Part shown: one piece after another, positions 32,086-43,379 of the stretch
Numbering within the stretch: position 1 is the first letter of the stretch
How the letters are laid out: every line of letters begins with the position of its first letter
Source: Beroe forskalii
Taxonomy: Eukaryota; Ctenophora; Nuda; Beroida; Beroidae
Assembly (NCBI GenBank): GCA_011033025.1
Contig: WFMF01000049.1
Span: 124,001-188,000, forward strand
Direction: 5' to 3'
Length of the DNA stretch: 64,000 nucleotides
Notes under the pieces: generated by a model
Databases searched by the model: none
Seen by the model: the letters and a program-made list of their open reading frames with translations, nothing else
Told to the model about the DNA's origin: nothing
Position numbers and translations under genes: made by a program

Positions 32086-34190
32086 AAAGTATTAACTTGG
32101 GTTCCTATATAGTCTTGAGGTTTCCCACTGCCCCTAAAGTTTGTAAACAGTTCAGATCAGAAGATAAGACGTGTATCGATGTCCTGTATGCAACATAAGC
32201 TGGTGAGACGTGAGAGGTGTGTCCGAATTCCGATTTTATAACCATCTGACCATACGAAACATCCAAGCGGTAACGGCAGTGATTCATCCAAGAACGGCTG
32301 TTGGCTAAACCCTCTCTCCCTCCCTTCTGATTTATGGAATTGCAAAAGATCAATGATCATGTGAGTATCTTTTGGGGTACTATGAAATCACTCTTTCCAA
32401 CCCAGTCGAGTTTTTGTGACAGTACTAAACCCTTTCTTCTATAAAATGAATGAATAGTTGCATCGTTTTGAAATTCAGGCTTTAAAGGCGCGTAGCAAAT
32501 TAAATAGCACACAACCAAAAACCAATCAATTGCTATCCAATTACTTTCCAAATTCCAATCACTTTCCAATCACTTTTTGGCATCTTTGTCACAATTTGGC
32601 AATTTATTTTCAAAAGGGTCTTCTTAAATAGGCTTGAAATCAAGTAGAGGATTTCTAAAAGCAGTGACCATATTATTAGCTCGCGCGCGGCGCGCCGCCG
32701 CGCATTGTATTAAACGAAATGTCTCAGGTAAAGCAATGGTAAATAGATATATAAATTTGTTCCCTGAACTTCTCAAATAATATAGATCCACATAACTGAC
32801 ATGTTTTTCAGATAAATCTTCTTTTCAGATAAATCTTCTTGTGCAACAGTGATGACGGACCAGCCGAAGTATCCCTGCAGTTATCACATTCACTTGATCG
32901 GTGCGCCGGTGCAAGTGAAAAGCAGCACGTCGATAGAGTTTATAGGTACTACCTCATACTCAAGAGAGGAGATAGTGATGTTCTGCTCCTAGCCCACAGT
33001 TAATTTTTGGCACTTTTTGTTCGAATCTCATGAGTTCCCCTAACCAGGGGAGCAAGGGGAGTTCCCCTAACCAGGGGAGCAAGGCGCGGCGCGCGCGTAA
33101 AACTAGGGATCTGGTTAGAGCAACTCATGAGTTAGATTATGTCCAGCTTTACAATTTCAGCTTTTACTTTTAGGGAATCATTTGAGTACTTCAGCTCATT
33201 TCAGTACTGGCTCATTTCAGTATTTCTGTTATTCTGTGCTGAACCAAGCATGACCTTATTTTGCAAATTGAAGCTTAATGCAGTAATTTTAATTTGACTC
33301 ATATGTTAAAAGTTCTTAAATCTTAATCACTTTTGAGATTTGATATTGGTTATACGTTGTGCTTTGAAAAATACATACCCTTTTTTGCGTGTGTTACATG
33401 CGTAATTTGAGCCTTTACTGGAAGATTTGATGTAGCTGTAACTTTTTTGTCCGAATTCATCCGTCTATGAGACTTTCACCCCCTTCACATTCGGACTTTT
33501 GCCAGCACTATCCAGTCAATCTCATTCCGCGGAAAAGCGCGGAACATGGTCAAATCAGCCGTCAAAGACGAGATGCTTTTTGGGAAATCAGCGCAATTTA
33601 CTGTGCATACGTACGCGTAGTCGCGTCGTTTTCTCTTATACCATCAATCTTTGACGGCCGATTTGACCATGTTCCGCGCTTTTCCGCGCCATAGGATTGA
33701 TTGAATGTTGTTGGCGGGAGTCTGAAAGGGGAGCGGGTGGGGGTCTCATAGACGGATGAATTCGGACAAAAAAGTTACAGCTACAGCAACTTACCCTAAG
33801 TTCCGCGTATTAGAAACCATATGAAATGTTGGAATTTCGGAAAATGGGTTATACTGTGATAATCTGCAATCTTAATTGAATTAGAAAAACCGCACTTCAG
33901 CCATTTTGATGAATATTAACACTGTTGGGGATGTCCCCAAAGTGAGGACACTTTTTAAATTGACGCGCATCCGTAAAATCAGCCTAGTGCCGCGCCTCGC
34001 GAAACTGGCCTATAGTGCGACGTCAGACAAGACAGACCCGGGCCCTGGGGCCCGCCCTCTCGAGAATCAGCTTCGCGGCTGGCGTCAACGGGTCTTCCTA
34101 AGCCCGCATAGGTGTGCGTACGCGCGCCGCGCTTCCCTGTGCTGGGGAAGCGCGCCGCCGAAAGCTAAGGGGTCAGACAACGTCTGACAA
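32086..34190. other. No gene seen; contains one MITE and GC-rich patches
   Basis: AT-rich DNA with short GC-rich islands (32680-32705; 33045-33110 with GAGTTCCCCTAACCAGGG twice). A copy of the CCTAAGCCCGCATAGG repeat lies at about 34095, just before the satellite. The MITE at 33431-33785 is listed separately. Confidence 0.5.
33431..33785. mobile_element. MITE with long inverted repeats (TGTAGCTGTAAC)
   Basis: Left end TGTAGCTGTAACTTTTTTGT and right end ACAAAAAAGTTACAGCTACA match perfectly. Inner arms (GAATTCATCCGTCTATGAGA, GCGCGGAACATGGTCAAATC and complements) extend the pairing to about 150 bp per side with indels. Confidence 0.85.
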
Positions 34191-37100
34191 GCTGTAACAG
34201 CGTTACGCTGCTGTAACAGCGTTACGCTGCTGTAACAGCGTTACGCTGCTGTAACAGCGTTACGCTGCTGTAACAGCGTTACGCTGCTGTAACAGCGTTA
34301 CGCTGCTGTAACAGCGTTACGTTGCTGTAACAGCGTTACGTTGCTGTAACAGCGTTACGCTGCTGTAACAGCGTTACGTTGTTGTAACAGCGTTACGCTG
34401 CTGTAACAGCGTTACGCTGCTGTAACAGCGTTACGCTGCTGTAACAGCGTTACGCTGCTGTAACAGCGTTACGCTGCTGTAACAGCGTTACGCTGCTGTA
34501 ACAGCGTTACGCTGCTGTAACAGCGTTACGGCGTTACGCTGCTGTAACAGCGTTACGCTGCTGTAACAGCGTTACGCTGCTGTAACAGCGTTACGCTGCT
34601 GTAACAGCGTTACGCTGCTGTAACAGCGTTACGCTGCTGTAACAGCGTTACGTTGCTGTAACAGCGTTACGCTGCTGTAACAGCGTTACGTTGCTGTAAC
34701 AGCGTTATTGCTGTAACAGCAGCGTTACGCTGCTGTAACAGCGTTACGTTGCTGTAACAGCGTTGCTGCTGCTGTAACAGCGTTACGCTGCTGTAACAGC
34801 GTTACGCTGCTGTAACAGCGTTACGCTGCTGTAACAGCGTTACGCTGCTGTAACAGCGTTACGTTGCTGTAACAGCGTTACGCTGCTGTAACAGCGTTAC
34901 GTTGCTGTAACAGCGTTACGCTGTAACAGCGTTACGCTGTTGTAACAGCGTTACGCTGCTGTAACAGCGTTACGCTGCTGTAACAGCGTTACGCTGCTGT
35001 AACAGCGTTATGCTGCTGTAACAGCGTTACGCTGCTGTAACAGCGTATACGTTGCTGTAACAGCGTTACGCTGCTGTAACAGCGTTATACGCTGCTGTAA
35101 CAGCGTTACGCTGCTGTAACAGCGTTACGCTGCTGTAACAGCGTTACGCTGCTGTAACAGCGTTACGCTGTAACAGCGTTACGCTGCTGTAACAGCGTGT
35201 TACGCTGCTGTAACAGCGTTACGCTGCTGTAACAGCGTTACGCTGCTGTAACAGCGTTACGCTGCTGTAACAGCGTTACGCTGTAACAGCGTTACGCTGC
35301 TGTAACAGCGTTACGCTGCTGTAACAGCGTTACGCTGCTGTAACAGCGTTACGCTGCTGTAACAGCGTTACGCTGCTGTAACAGCGTTACGCTGCTGTAA
35401 CAGCGTTACGCTGCTGTAACAGCGTTACGCTGCTGTAACAGCGTTACGCTGCTGTAACAGCGTTACGCTGCTGTAACAGCGTTACGCTGCTGTAACAGCG
35501 TTACGCTGCTGTAACAGCGTTACGCTGCTGTAACAGCGTTACGCTGCTGTAACAGCGTTACGCTGCTGTAACAGCGTTACGCTGCTGTAACAGCGTTACG
35601 TTGCTGTAACAGCGTTACGCTGCTGTAACAGCGTTACGTTGCTGTAACAGCGTTACGCTGCTGTAACAGCGTTACGCTGCTGTAACAGCGTTACGCTGCT
35701 GTAACAGCGTTACGCTGCTGTAACAGCGTTACGTTGCTGTAACAGCGTTACGCTGCTGTAACAGCGTTACGCTGCTGTAACAGCGTTACGCTGCTGTAAC
35801 AGCGTTACGCTGCGTTACGCTGTAACAGCGTTACGCTGCTGTAACAGCGTTACGTTGCTGTAACAGCGTTACGCTGCTGTAACAGCGTTACGTTGCTGTA
35901 ACAGCGTTACGCTGCTGTAACAGCGTTACGCTGCTGTAACAGCGTTACGCTGCTGTAACAGCGTTACGCTGCTGTAACAGCGTTACGCTGCTGTAACAGC
36001 GTTACGCTGCTGTAACAGCGTTACGCTGCTGTAACAGCGTTACGCTGCTGTAACAGCGTTACGTTGCTGTAGCAGCGTTACGCTGCTGTAACAGCGTTAC
36101 ACCGCTGTAACAGCGTTACACTGCTGTAACAGCGTTACACTGCTGTAACAGCGTTACACTGCTGTAACAGCGTTACGCTGCTGTAACAGCGTTACGCTGC
36201 TGTAACAGCGTTACGCTGCTGTAACAGCGTTACGCTGCTGTAACAGCGTTACGCTGCTGTAACAGCGTTTACGCTGCTGTAACAGCGTTTACGCTGCTGT
36301 AACAGCGTTTACGCTGCTGTAACAGCGTTACGCTGCTGTAACAGCGTTACGCTGCTGTAACAGCGTTACGCTGCTGTAACAGCGTTACGCTGCTGTAACA
36401 GCGTTACGCTGCTGTAACAGCGTTACGCTGCTGTAACAGCGTTACGCTGCTGTAACAGCGTTGCTGCTGCTGTAACAGCGTTACGCTGCTGTAACAGCGT
36501 TACGTTGCTGTAACAGCGTTACGCTGCTGTAACAGCGTTACGCTGCTGTAACAGCGTTACGCTGCTGTAACAGCGTTACGCTGCTGTAACAGCGTTACGC
36601 TGCTGTAACAGCGTTACGCTGCTGTAACAGCGTTACGCTGCTGTAACAGCGTTACGCTGCTGTAACAGCGTTACGCTGCTGTAACAGCGTTACGCTGCTG
36701 TAACAGCGTTACGTTGCTGTAACAGCGTTACGCTGCTGTAACAGCGTTACGCTGCTGTAACAGCGTTACGCTGCTGTAACAGCGTTACGCTGCTGTAACA
36801 GCGTTACGCTGCTGTAACAGCGTTACGCTGCTGTAACAGCGTTACGCTGTAACAGCGTTACGCTGCTGTAACAGCGTTACGCTGCTGTAACAGCGTTACG
36901 CTGCTGTAACAGCGTTACGCTGCTGTAACAGCGTTACGCTGCTGTAACAGCGTTACGCTGCTGTAACAGCGTTACGCTGCTGTAACAGCGTTACGCTGCT
37001 GTAACAGCGTTACGTTGCTGTAACAGCGTTACGCTGCTGTAACAGCGTTACGCTGCTGTAACAGCGTTACGCTGCTGTAACAGCGTTACGCTGCTGTAAC

Positions 37101-39042
37101 AGCGTTACGCTGCTGTAACAGCGTTACGTTGCTGTAACAGCGTTACGCTGCTGTAACAGCGTTACGCTGCTGTAACAGCGTTACGCTGCTGTAACAGCGT
37201 TACGCTGCTGTAACAGCGTTACGCTGCTGTAACAGCGTTACGCTGGTGTAACAGCGTTACGCTGCTTTAACAGCGTTACGCTTAAGTAACAGCGTTACGC
37301 TGCTGTAACAGCGTTACGCTGATGTAACAGCGTTACGCTGCTGTAACAGCGTTACGCTGTTGTAACAGCGTTACGCTGCTGTAACAGCGTTACGCTGCTG
37401 TAACAGCGTTACGCTGCTGTAACAGCGTTACGATGCTGTAACAGCGTTATGATGCTGTAACAGCGTTACGCTGCTGTAACAGCGTTACGCCGTTGTAACA
37501 GCGTTACGCTGCTGTAACAGCGTTACGCTGCTGTAACAGCGTTACGCTGCTGTAACAGCGTTACGTTGCTGTAACAGCGTTACGCTGCTGTAACAGCGTT
37601 ACGCTGCTGTAACAGCGTTACGCTGCTGTAACAGCGTTACGCTGCTGTAACAGCGTTACGCTGTAACAGCGTTATGCTGCTGTAACAGCGTTACGCTGCT
37701 GTAACAGCGTTACGCTGCTGTAACAGCGTTGTTGCTGTAACAGCGTTACGCTGCTGTAACAGCGTTACGCTGCTGTAACAGCGTTACGCTGCTGTAACAG
37801 CGTTACGCTGCTGTAACAGCGTTACGCTGCTGTAACAGCGTTACGCTGCTGTAACAGCGTTACGCTGCTGTAACAGCGTTACGCTGCTGTAACAGCGTTA
37901 CGCTGCTGTAACAGCGTTACGCTGCTGTAACAGCGTTACGCTGCTGTAACAGCGTTATGCTGCTGTAACAGCGTTACGCTGCTGTAACAGCGTTACGCTG
38001 CTGTAACAGCGTTATGTCTGCTGTAACAGCGTTACGCTGTTGTAACAGCGTTACGCTGCTGTAACAGCGTTACGTTGCTGTAACAGCGTTACGCTGCTGT
38101 AACAGCGTTACGCTGCTGTAACAGCGTTACGCTGCTGTAACAGCGTTGCTGTAACAGCGTTACGCTGCTGTAACAGCGTTACGCTGCTGTAACAGCGTTA
38201 CGCTGCTGTAACAGCGTTACGCTGCTGTAACAGCGTTATGTTGCTGTAACAGCGTTACGTTGCTGTAACAGCGTTACGCTGCTGTAACAGCGTTACGCTG
38301 CTGTAACAGCGTTACGCTGCTGTAACAGCGTTACGCTGCTGTAACAGCGTTACGCTGCTGTAACAGCGTTACGCTGCTGTAACAGCGTTACGCTGCTGTA
38401 ACAGCGTTACGCTGCTGTAACAGCGTTACGCTGCTGTAACAGCGTTACGCTGCTGTAACAGCGTTACGCTGCTGTAACAGCGTTACGCTGCTGTAACAGC
38501 GTTACGCTGCTGTAACAGCGTTACGCTGCTGTAACAGCGTTACGCTGCTGTAACAGCGTTACGCTGTTGTAACAGCGTTACGCTGCTGTAACAGCGTTAC
38601 GTTGCTGTAACAGCGTTACGCTGCTGTAACAGCGTTACGCTGCTGTAACAGCGTTACGCTGCTGTAACAGCGTTACGCTGCTGTAACAGCGTTACGCTGC
38701 TGTAACAGCGTTACGCTGTTGTAACAGCGTTACGCTGCTGTAACAGCGTTACGCTGTTGTAACAGCGTTACGCTGCTGTAACAGCCTTACGGCCTTACGC
38801 TGCTGTAACAGCCTTACGCTGCTGTAACAGCCTTACGCTGCTGTAACAGCCTTACGCTGCTGTAACAGCCTTACGCTGCTGTAACAGCGTTACGCTGCTG
38901 TAACAGCGTTACGCTGCTGTAACAGCGTTACGCTGCTGTAACAGCGTTACGCTGCTGTAACAGCGTTACGCTGCTGTAACAGCGTTACGCTGCTGTAACA
39001 GCGTTACGCTGCTGTAACAGCGTTACGCTGCTGTAACAGCGT
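34191..39042. repeat. 4.85-kb satellite, 19-bp unit of interlocking palindromes
   Basis: Roughly 255 head-to-tail copies of GCTGCTGTAACAGCGTTAC. Each unit contains two overlapping near-palindromes: GCTGT-A-ACAGC and AGCGT-T-ACGCT. Variants cluster locally: GTTGCTG units are scattered, TTACACTGCTG units near 36110-36170, CAGCGTTTACG units near 36260-36310, and CAGCCTTACG units in a run near 38785-38880. A few units are truncated (TTACGCTGTAACAGCG). This local sharing suggests ongoing slippage or conversion. The array ends abruptly in GTATCAGCAGCGTAATAAAA. Confidence 0.98.
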
Positions 39043-41545
39043 ATCAGCAGCGTAATAAAATAACTTATGAAAATAGCTTATCCTCCTGGGACACACACGT
39101 GTCCCAGAAGGATTAAAGTTATTTTTCTCTTTCAAAAATAAAGAATAACTTATCTTTCTGGGAAGGATAAGTTATTTCTATTCCAGAAGTAGCGATATCT
39201 TATATAGCAATCCTTCTGGAACACCGTAGCGCGGACGCACATTTAATAATAATTTAGTGTTCCTAATCCTTAGCCAGCATTTGGGTGGTTTTCACTACGA
39301 GAAATAGCTTTTTCTCATCTCTCGTGAAGCTTAGATTGGAACTATTATATGCAATTGTCAAGCCATGAATTATGTCTCAACAGATGATCATTAAGAATCA
39401 GAAGACATGTCCCATAACTATTAACTGTCAAGTGTCAACAAATTTGAAATTGTAGAAATTTTTCCCATTCGCATTCAGTGTTTGTCCTAGATGTTGATAG
39501 ATCAAACCCTTGGTCAAAGATTCAAATTCACGCCCCTTTTATTGAATCCCTTAAATATTTTTATGACACTTGAAAAACTGTATTGGAGGACCCCGGACTG
39601 AGGACAGCCCCTTGTATACCAGAATGCTATTGAAGAGTTATAATGTTTAAAAAAACAGTTGCTGTTTACGTTTTTGTTCGTACAGTTTAAAAGGGTCGCA
39701 TAGAATTGTGTCAGTGACAGCTGCCCATTTAATTTAAAAGGTGACATAATCAACACAACCACTTCATCATGTATAATTACAGTGCTTTCTCTGTACTAAT
39801 TGTGTGTTTCAACTGTAAGTATAAGATCTGTTGCTCTGAAGAGAATTAAAAGGCTTTCCCCTGACACTGGAGCAACTCATCTTCAGTCCCATGACCAATC
39901 TCTCAATTGTCTCCAAACCTTAATGAGGGTCCACGTGGCACAGTACATTGTAATGAGAATAATATGTTGGTGCAGTGTTACACGTTGTATTGAAATAACG
40001 GTGCGGCTATAACAATACGCAGATTGAGGCAACTATCTAACCATGCCTGACTCTCCCTTATAATTAGAGCGAGCACCTGGCCGCATTATATCCCAGCTGT
40101 GTATGGTATAAGTGGTGTACACAATGCGTACAGAATGTGGTGAGCTGCTCTGTATACGCGTCATTGTAAAATTGTAGTTGTACACCTCGCGCTGCTTCTC
40201 TCTATCATTGATCGCTTGTGCTTCCATCGTTTTGTGTATTGAGATTTTGTACTTGAAGTACTACCATATGGGACATAATTTACACGGACTTCAGTTTCAC
40301 GGACCTAAATATCTACGCTTATAATTCCACCACTTCAAATTTCAACAAAAATCTAAATTTTCGGCACGATTTTCCCCATTTTCTTCCACGATTTGAAAAC
40401 TCGAATTGAAGATTTTTCAATATTTTTCGTTGATTAATGATAAATTTTCAGGCGGCTGTAACGTTCGTCGGTCGATCGAATGGAATTGGTCGATCGATCA
40501 ACTTCATTTGATCGAATGATGTGTTTTAAATAGAAAATCTTTGAGCTAGTAGGGAAACAACTAAATACTGCTCATTTAAACACGATTCAAGTCATTTGGG
40601 AACAGTAAAACACAGATGTCGATCAAATGAAGTTGATCGATCGACCAATTCCATTCGATCGACCGACGAACGTTACGGCCGCCTCATATTGCAGTTAATG
40701 AGAATGAAAAAGAAGTACAATTTCGGTTTTGAATCGAAAGGTTAAATTTTTACAAGTTATGGAACTGAATTATACACCGACCTCATTATGCGTTCAAAAC
40801 AGCTCCTTTTAAGCAGTAAGCACGAGGAAATGCCATGGATAACTAATTAACTACATCACATGAATTTATGGATCTGTCTTCAATTCATATCATATATGGT
40901 AATCCAAGAAATTTCCTTGTGTTTGGAAAGACCCTTTTTGGCACAACTGTGCGAAAAAATTACTGTACACAGTTTCACGGTTCCTTAGTGAATTAATATT
41001 TTATCGCTAAACAATAGTTCATGATAGATTACTATGAACAATATTACAGCGCGTTGTTGGTTTCAAAATACACTGCCTCAACATGGTGAGTAGGTGCATA
41101 TTGCGCGTCTCCTTTTAGAAAGGGAGTCTTTTCTTCTCTTCAGAGTTGACCACATAAAGACATAAAGCGGTGTGTGAGGATGTAAGAATGTACGTGTGTA
41201 ATGTGAACGCACGCTACACACTGTGTCATGAGGCGTTGTTGAGTTTTAGTACTATTACTCCAGTATTGGTGATCATTTATTTCAATTGTTCTCTTGTTTA
41301 ATATGCGGGGATATTTGTAATTGTACACTTAGTTTGAATTGTTGGCCAATTTTTCATCCTATTTAATTTAAAATGAAATTTTGTTTTTGCTTTTCAAAGT
41401 TTTTGGCTCCCACCCTTTTAATGGTTTTACTGCCATCAAATCTTTGACATATTTGACATTGAATACGCGGTAGAAAGCACGAGAGGGGCAATTCATTGGT
41501 TATGATTAGGGGCAATTCTGATTAACAATATCAACAGGACATAGA
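39043..41545. other. No gene seen; one MITE, hairpins, then the leader of the glycoprotein gene
   Basis: 39085-39115 has a hairpin around GACACACACGTGTC, and 39150-39215 has related CTTCTGGRA/TCC pieces. The rest is AT-rich without credible exons. The MITE at 40450-40684 is listed separately. Confidence 0.5.
40450..40684. mobile_element. MITE, well preserved GGTCGATCGA family copy
   Basis: Ends AGGCGGCTGTAACGTTCGTC and GACGAACGTTACGGCCGCCT are inverted repeats. Pairing continues through GGTCGATCGAATGGAATTGG for about 80 bp per arm. The middle resembles the degraded copy at 4853-5092. Confidence 0.85.
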
Positions 41546-43379
41546 ATGAAGTGGACTGGCATTCTACTTTTGATATGTTTATCCTGGGCCGCTGAAACCG
41601 AAACCGAACAGGTAAATACATCAAGGTTCAATTCTTATGTTTGATCTTGCTTTGAGTTATACTTGAAATAAAAGGATGGATGAAACTTTTTATATTTGGC
41701 TTTCATGAAACTATGATCTCGTCCGTAATAGTCTCAGGAAACGATCGAAACACAACCGGCAGAAGAAAAAGAACAGGACACACAGAAAATCGCTACAGCT
41801 GAGGCTACAGTCGAAAAAGAGGTTGCAGTTGAAACTACTGAAAATAACAGTAAGTATATTTTAAAAGCTGTTTATGTACAAACTATGAGCTGATGTTAAT
41901 TGAGATTTCCTTTGTTTGTAGTATAGTCTCAGTCTGTCATTCACCACCATTACAAGTATATATCCCCTCACCAGGTACAGTCAGTGAAGTGGGGGAGTGT
42001 AAGGCGGTCTCAGACACCCTGGGAACCACCGTCATAGAGCAGAACTGCACGGTACATCAGGACTGCCGGGGGGCTCTCTGCCACACCCAGATACTCGGCC
42101 ACAACATCACCTACAACTTCACTGTCATGCCCTGCCACGACCCTTCAGTGCACCTGGTCTTCAACATGACCGATCTGACAGGTACTAGAACGGTAAAACA
42201 AAATGCTGGATTCCAACATGAGCTGCGGCCCTCACATCTCATTCAATTCAATTAAGTCAGATTGATTTTGAGCTTTGTTTGATCAGGTTTATTTTCTTCA
42301 GGGGCGTATATCAACAATTCGATCAATTCAACTGGTCAATTCAACATTCCCGGTGGCAACATGAGCTACCAAGGCTGGTATGAAACGGCCTCGAATGTCC
42401 AAGTGAAGCTGGAAACTGTTCTTGACATTACTCACTTTAGGGTTAGTATTTACAGCGAGTAAATTAAATATAAAATTCTTCTATTGCTGATGAAACCCTC
42501 CTTTCAGCTTATCATCGAGTTGTCATTCAAAACGCCTTCCTTTCAGCTTGACTTCAGTCTTGAGTACAAGGTTTTAAAAAGTGACCCCCTAAAGGAGTTG
42601 TTCCTTCACACCCTGGTCCCAACGCTGTCCATAGACTATTCTGAGTACCTATGTGAAAAACCAGAAGGTAATACCTTTTCGCCCATTTTTAATTCAAGGT
42701 CCCTTTTCAATTAAAAGCCAAAAATTAACTTCTTCAGATGAAATATTTTGTCAATTAATATTAGCTCATTTCTGAAGATGATCACGGATATATGTATTCA
42801 CAAATAAGACCATCGTAGCCAGGAAAATACTCAAATACCTCCCTATCTTTAAGAATCAGAAGTAGACGCTGACGACGAAGACAAGTACTTTGGTGTCATC
42901 CCGAAAGAGTACGTAAAGGACAAGAAAACTCTGGCTTTGATTGCCACGTCAGCGACCCTGGCCGTCATAGTGATCATTGTCGGAATCTACTGCGTCATTT
43001 CTAAACGGAGGTAGACTAATCACACCACTCATGTACTAAGCACTAAAAACTTACTTAGGACTTACTGACTTATATTTCAATGCAATTCTTTGAATTAAGA
43101 TCATTCTTTGAATTCCATGTCTGTATCTATCGCAACTTAGGAAATGCCCCTCACCCAAGATGCCGATGGCAGCGTTATGGGAGATGGGTGGTTGGTTGAT
43201 CCTTCCGGATCATTTGGCTTATTGCAACGATCCGTTACGAGATTGGATAACCTCACTTGTTCCCTTCCCACAGGAATTCGGACAACTTCTACAGAACCTA
43301 TGTCTCGACTGATGAAAACAGACACCTGACGAAAGGTAACGACGGATTTGAGCCACTCGATGATTCAGACATTGATTGA
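41546..43379 (+). CDS. Unidentified type I membrane glycoprotein (302 aa, 7 exons)
   Basis: CDS = join(41546..41611, 41738..41849, 41975..42181, 42302..42441, 42547..42667, 42854..43010, 43274..43379), 909 bp, phases consistent. A signal peptide (MKWTGILLLICLSWA) is followed by a Glu/Thr-rich acidic stretch (ETIETQPAEEKEQ). The extracellular domain has Cys (GECKA, EQNCTVHQDCRGALCH, VMPCHD, YLCEKP) and many N-glycosylation sequons (NCT, NIT, NFT, NMT, NNS, NST, NMS). One transmembrane helix (TLALIATSATLAVIVIIVGI) leads to a cytoplasmic tail of about 45 residues ending FEPLDDSDID. The start of exon 2 could also be six bases upstream. I do not recognise the family. The topology suggests a cell-surface or lysosome-type glycoprotein, but the tail lacks a C-terminal tyrosine sorting motif. 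Confidence 0.8.

Noticed and set aside
34191..39042. CRISPR-like array or rDNA spacer
   Set aside because: No unique spacers between units, no associated genes, eukaryotic context; it is a simple 19-bp satellite.
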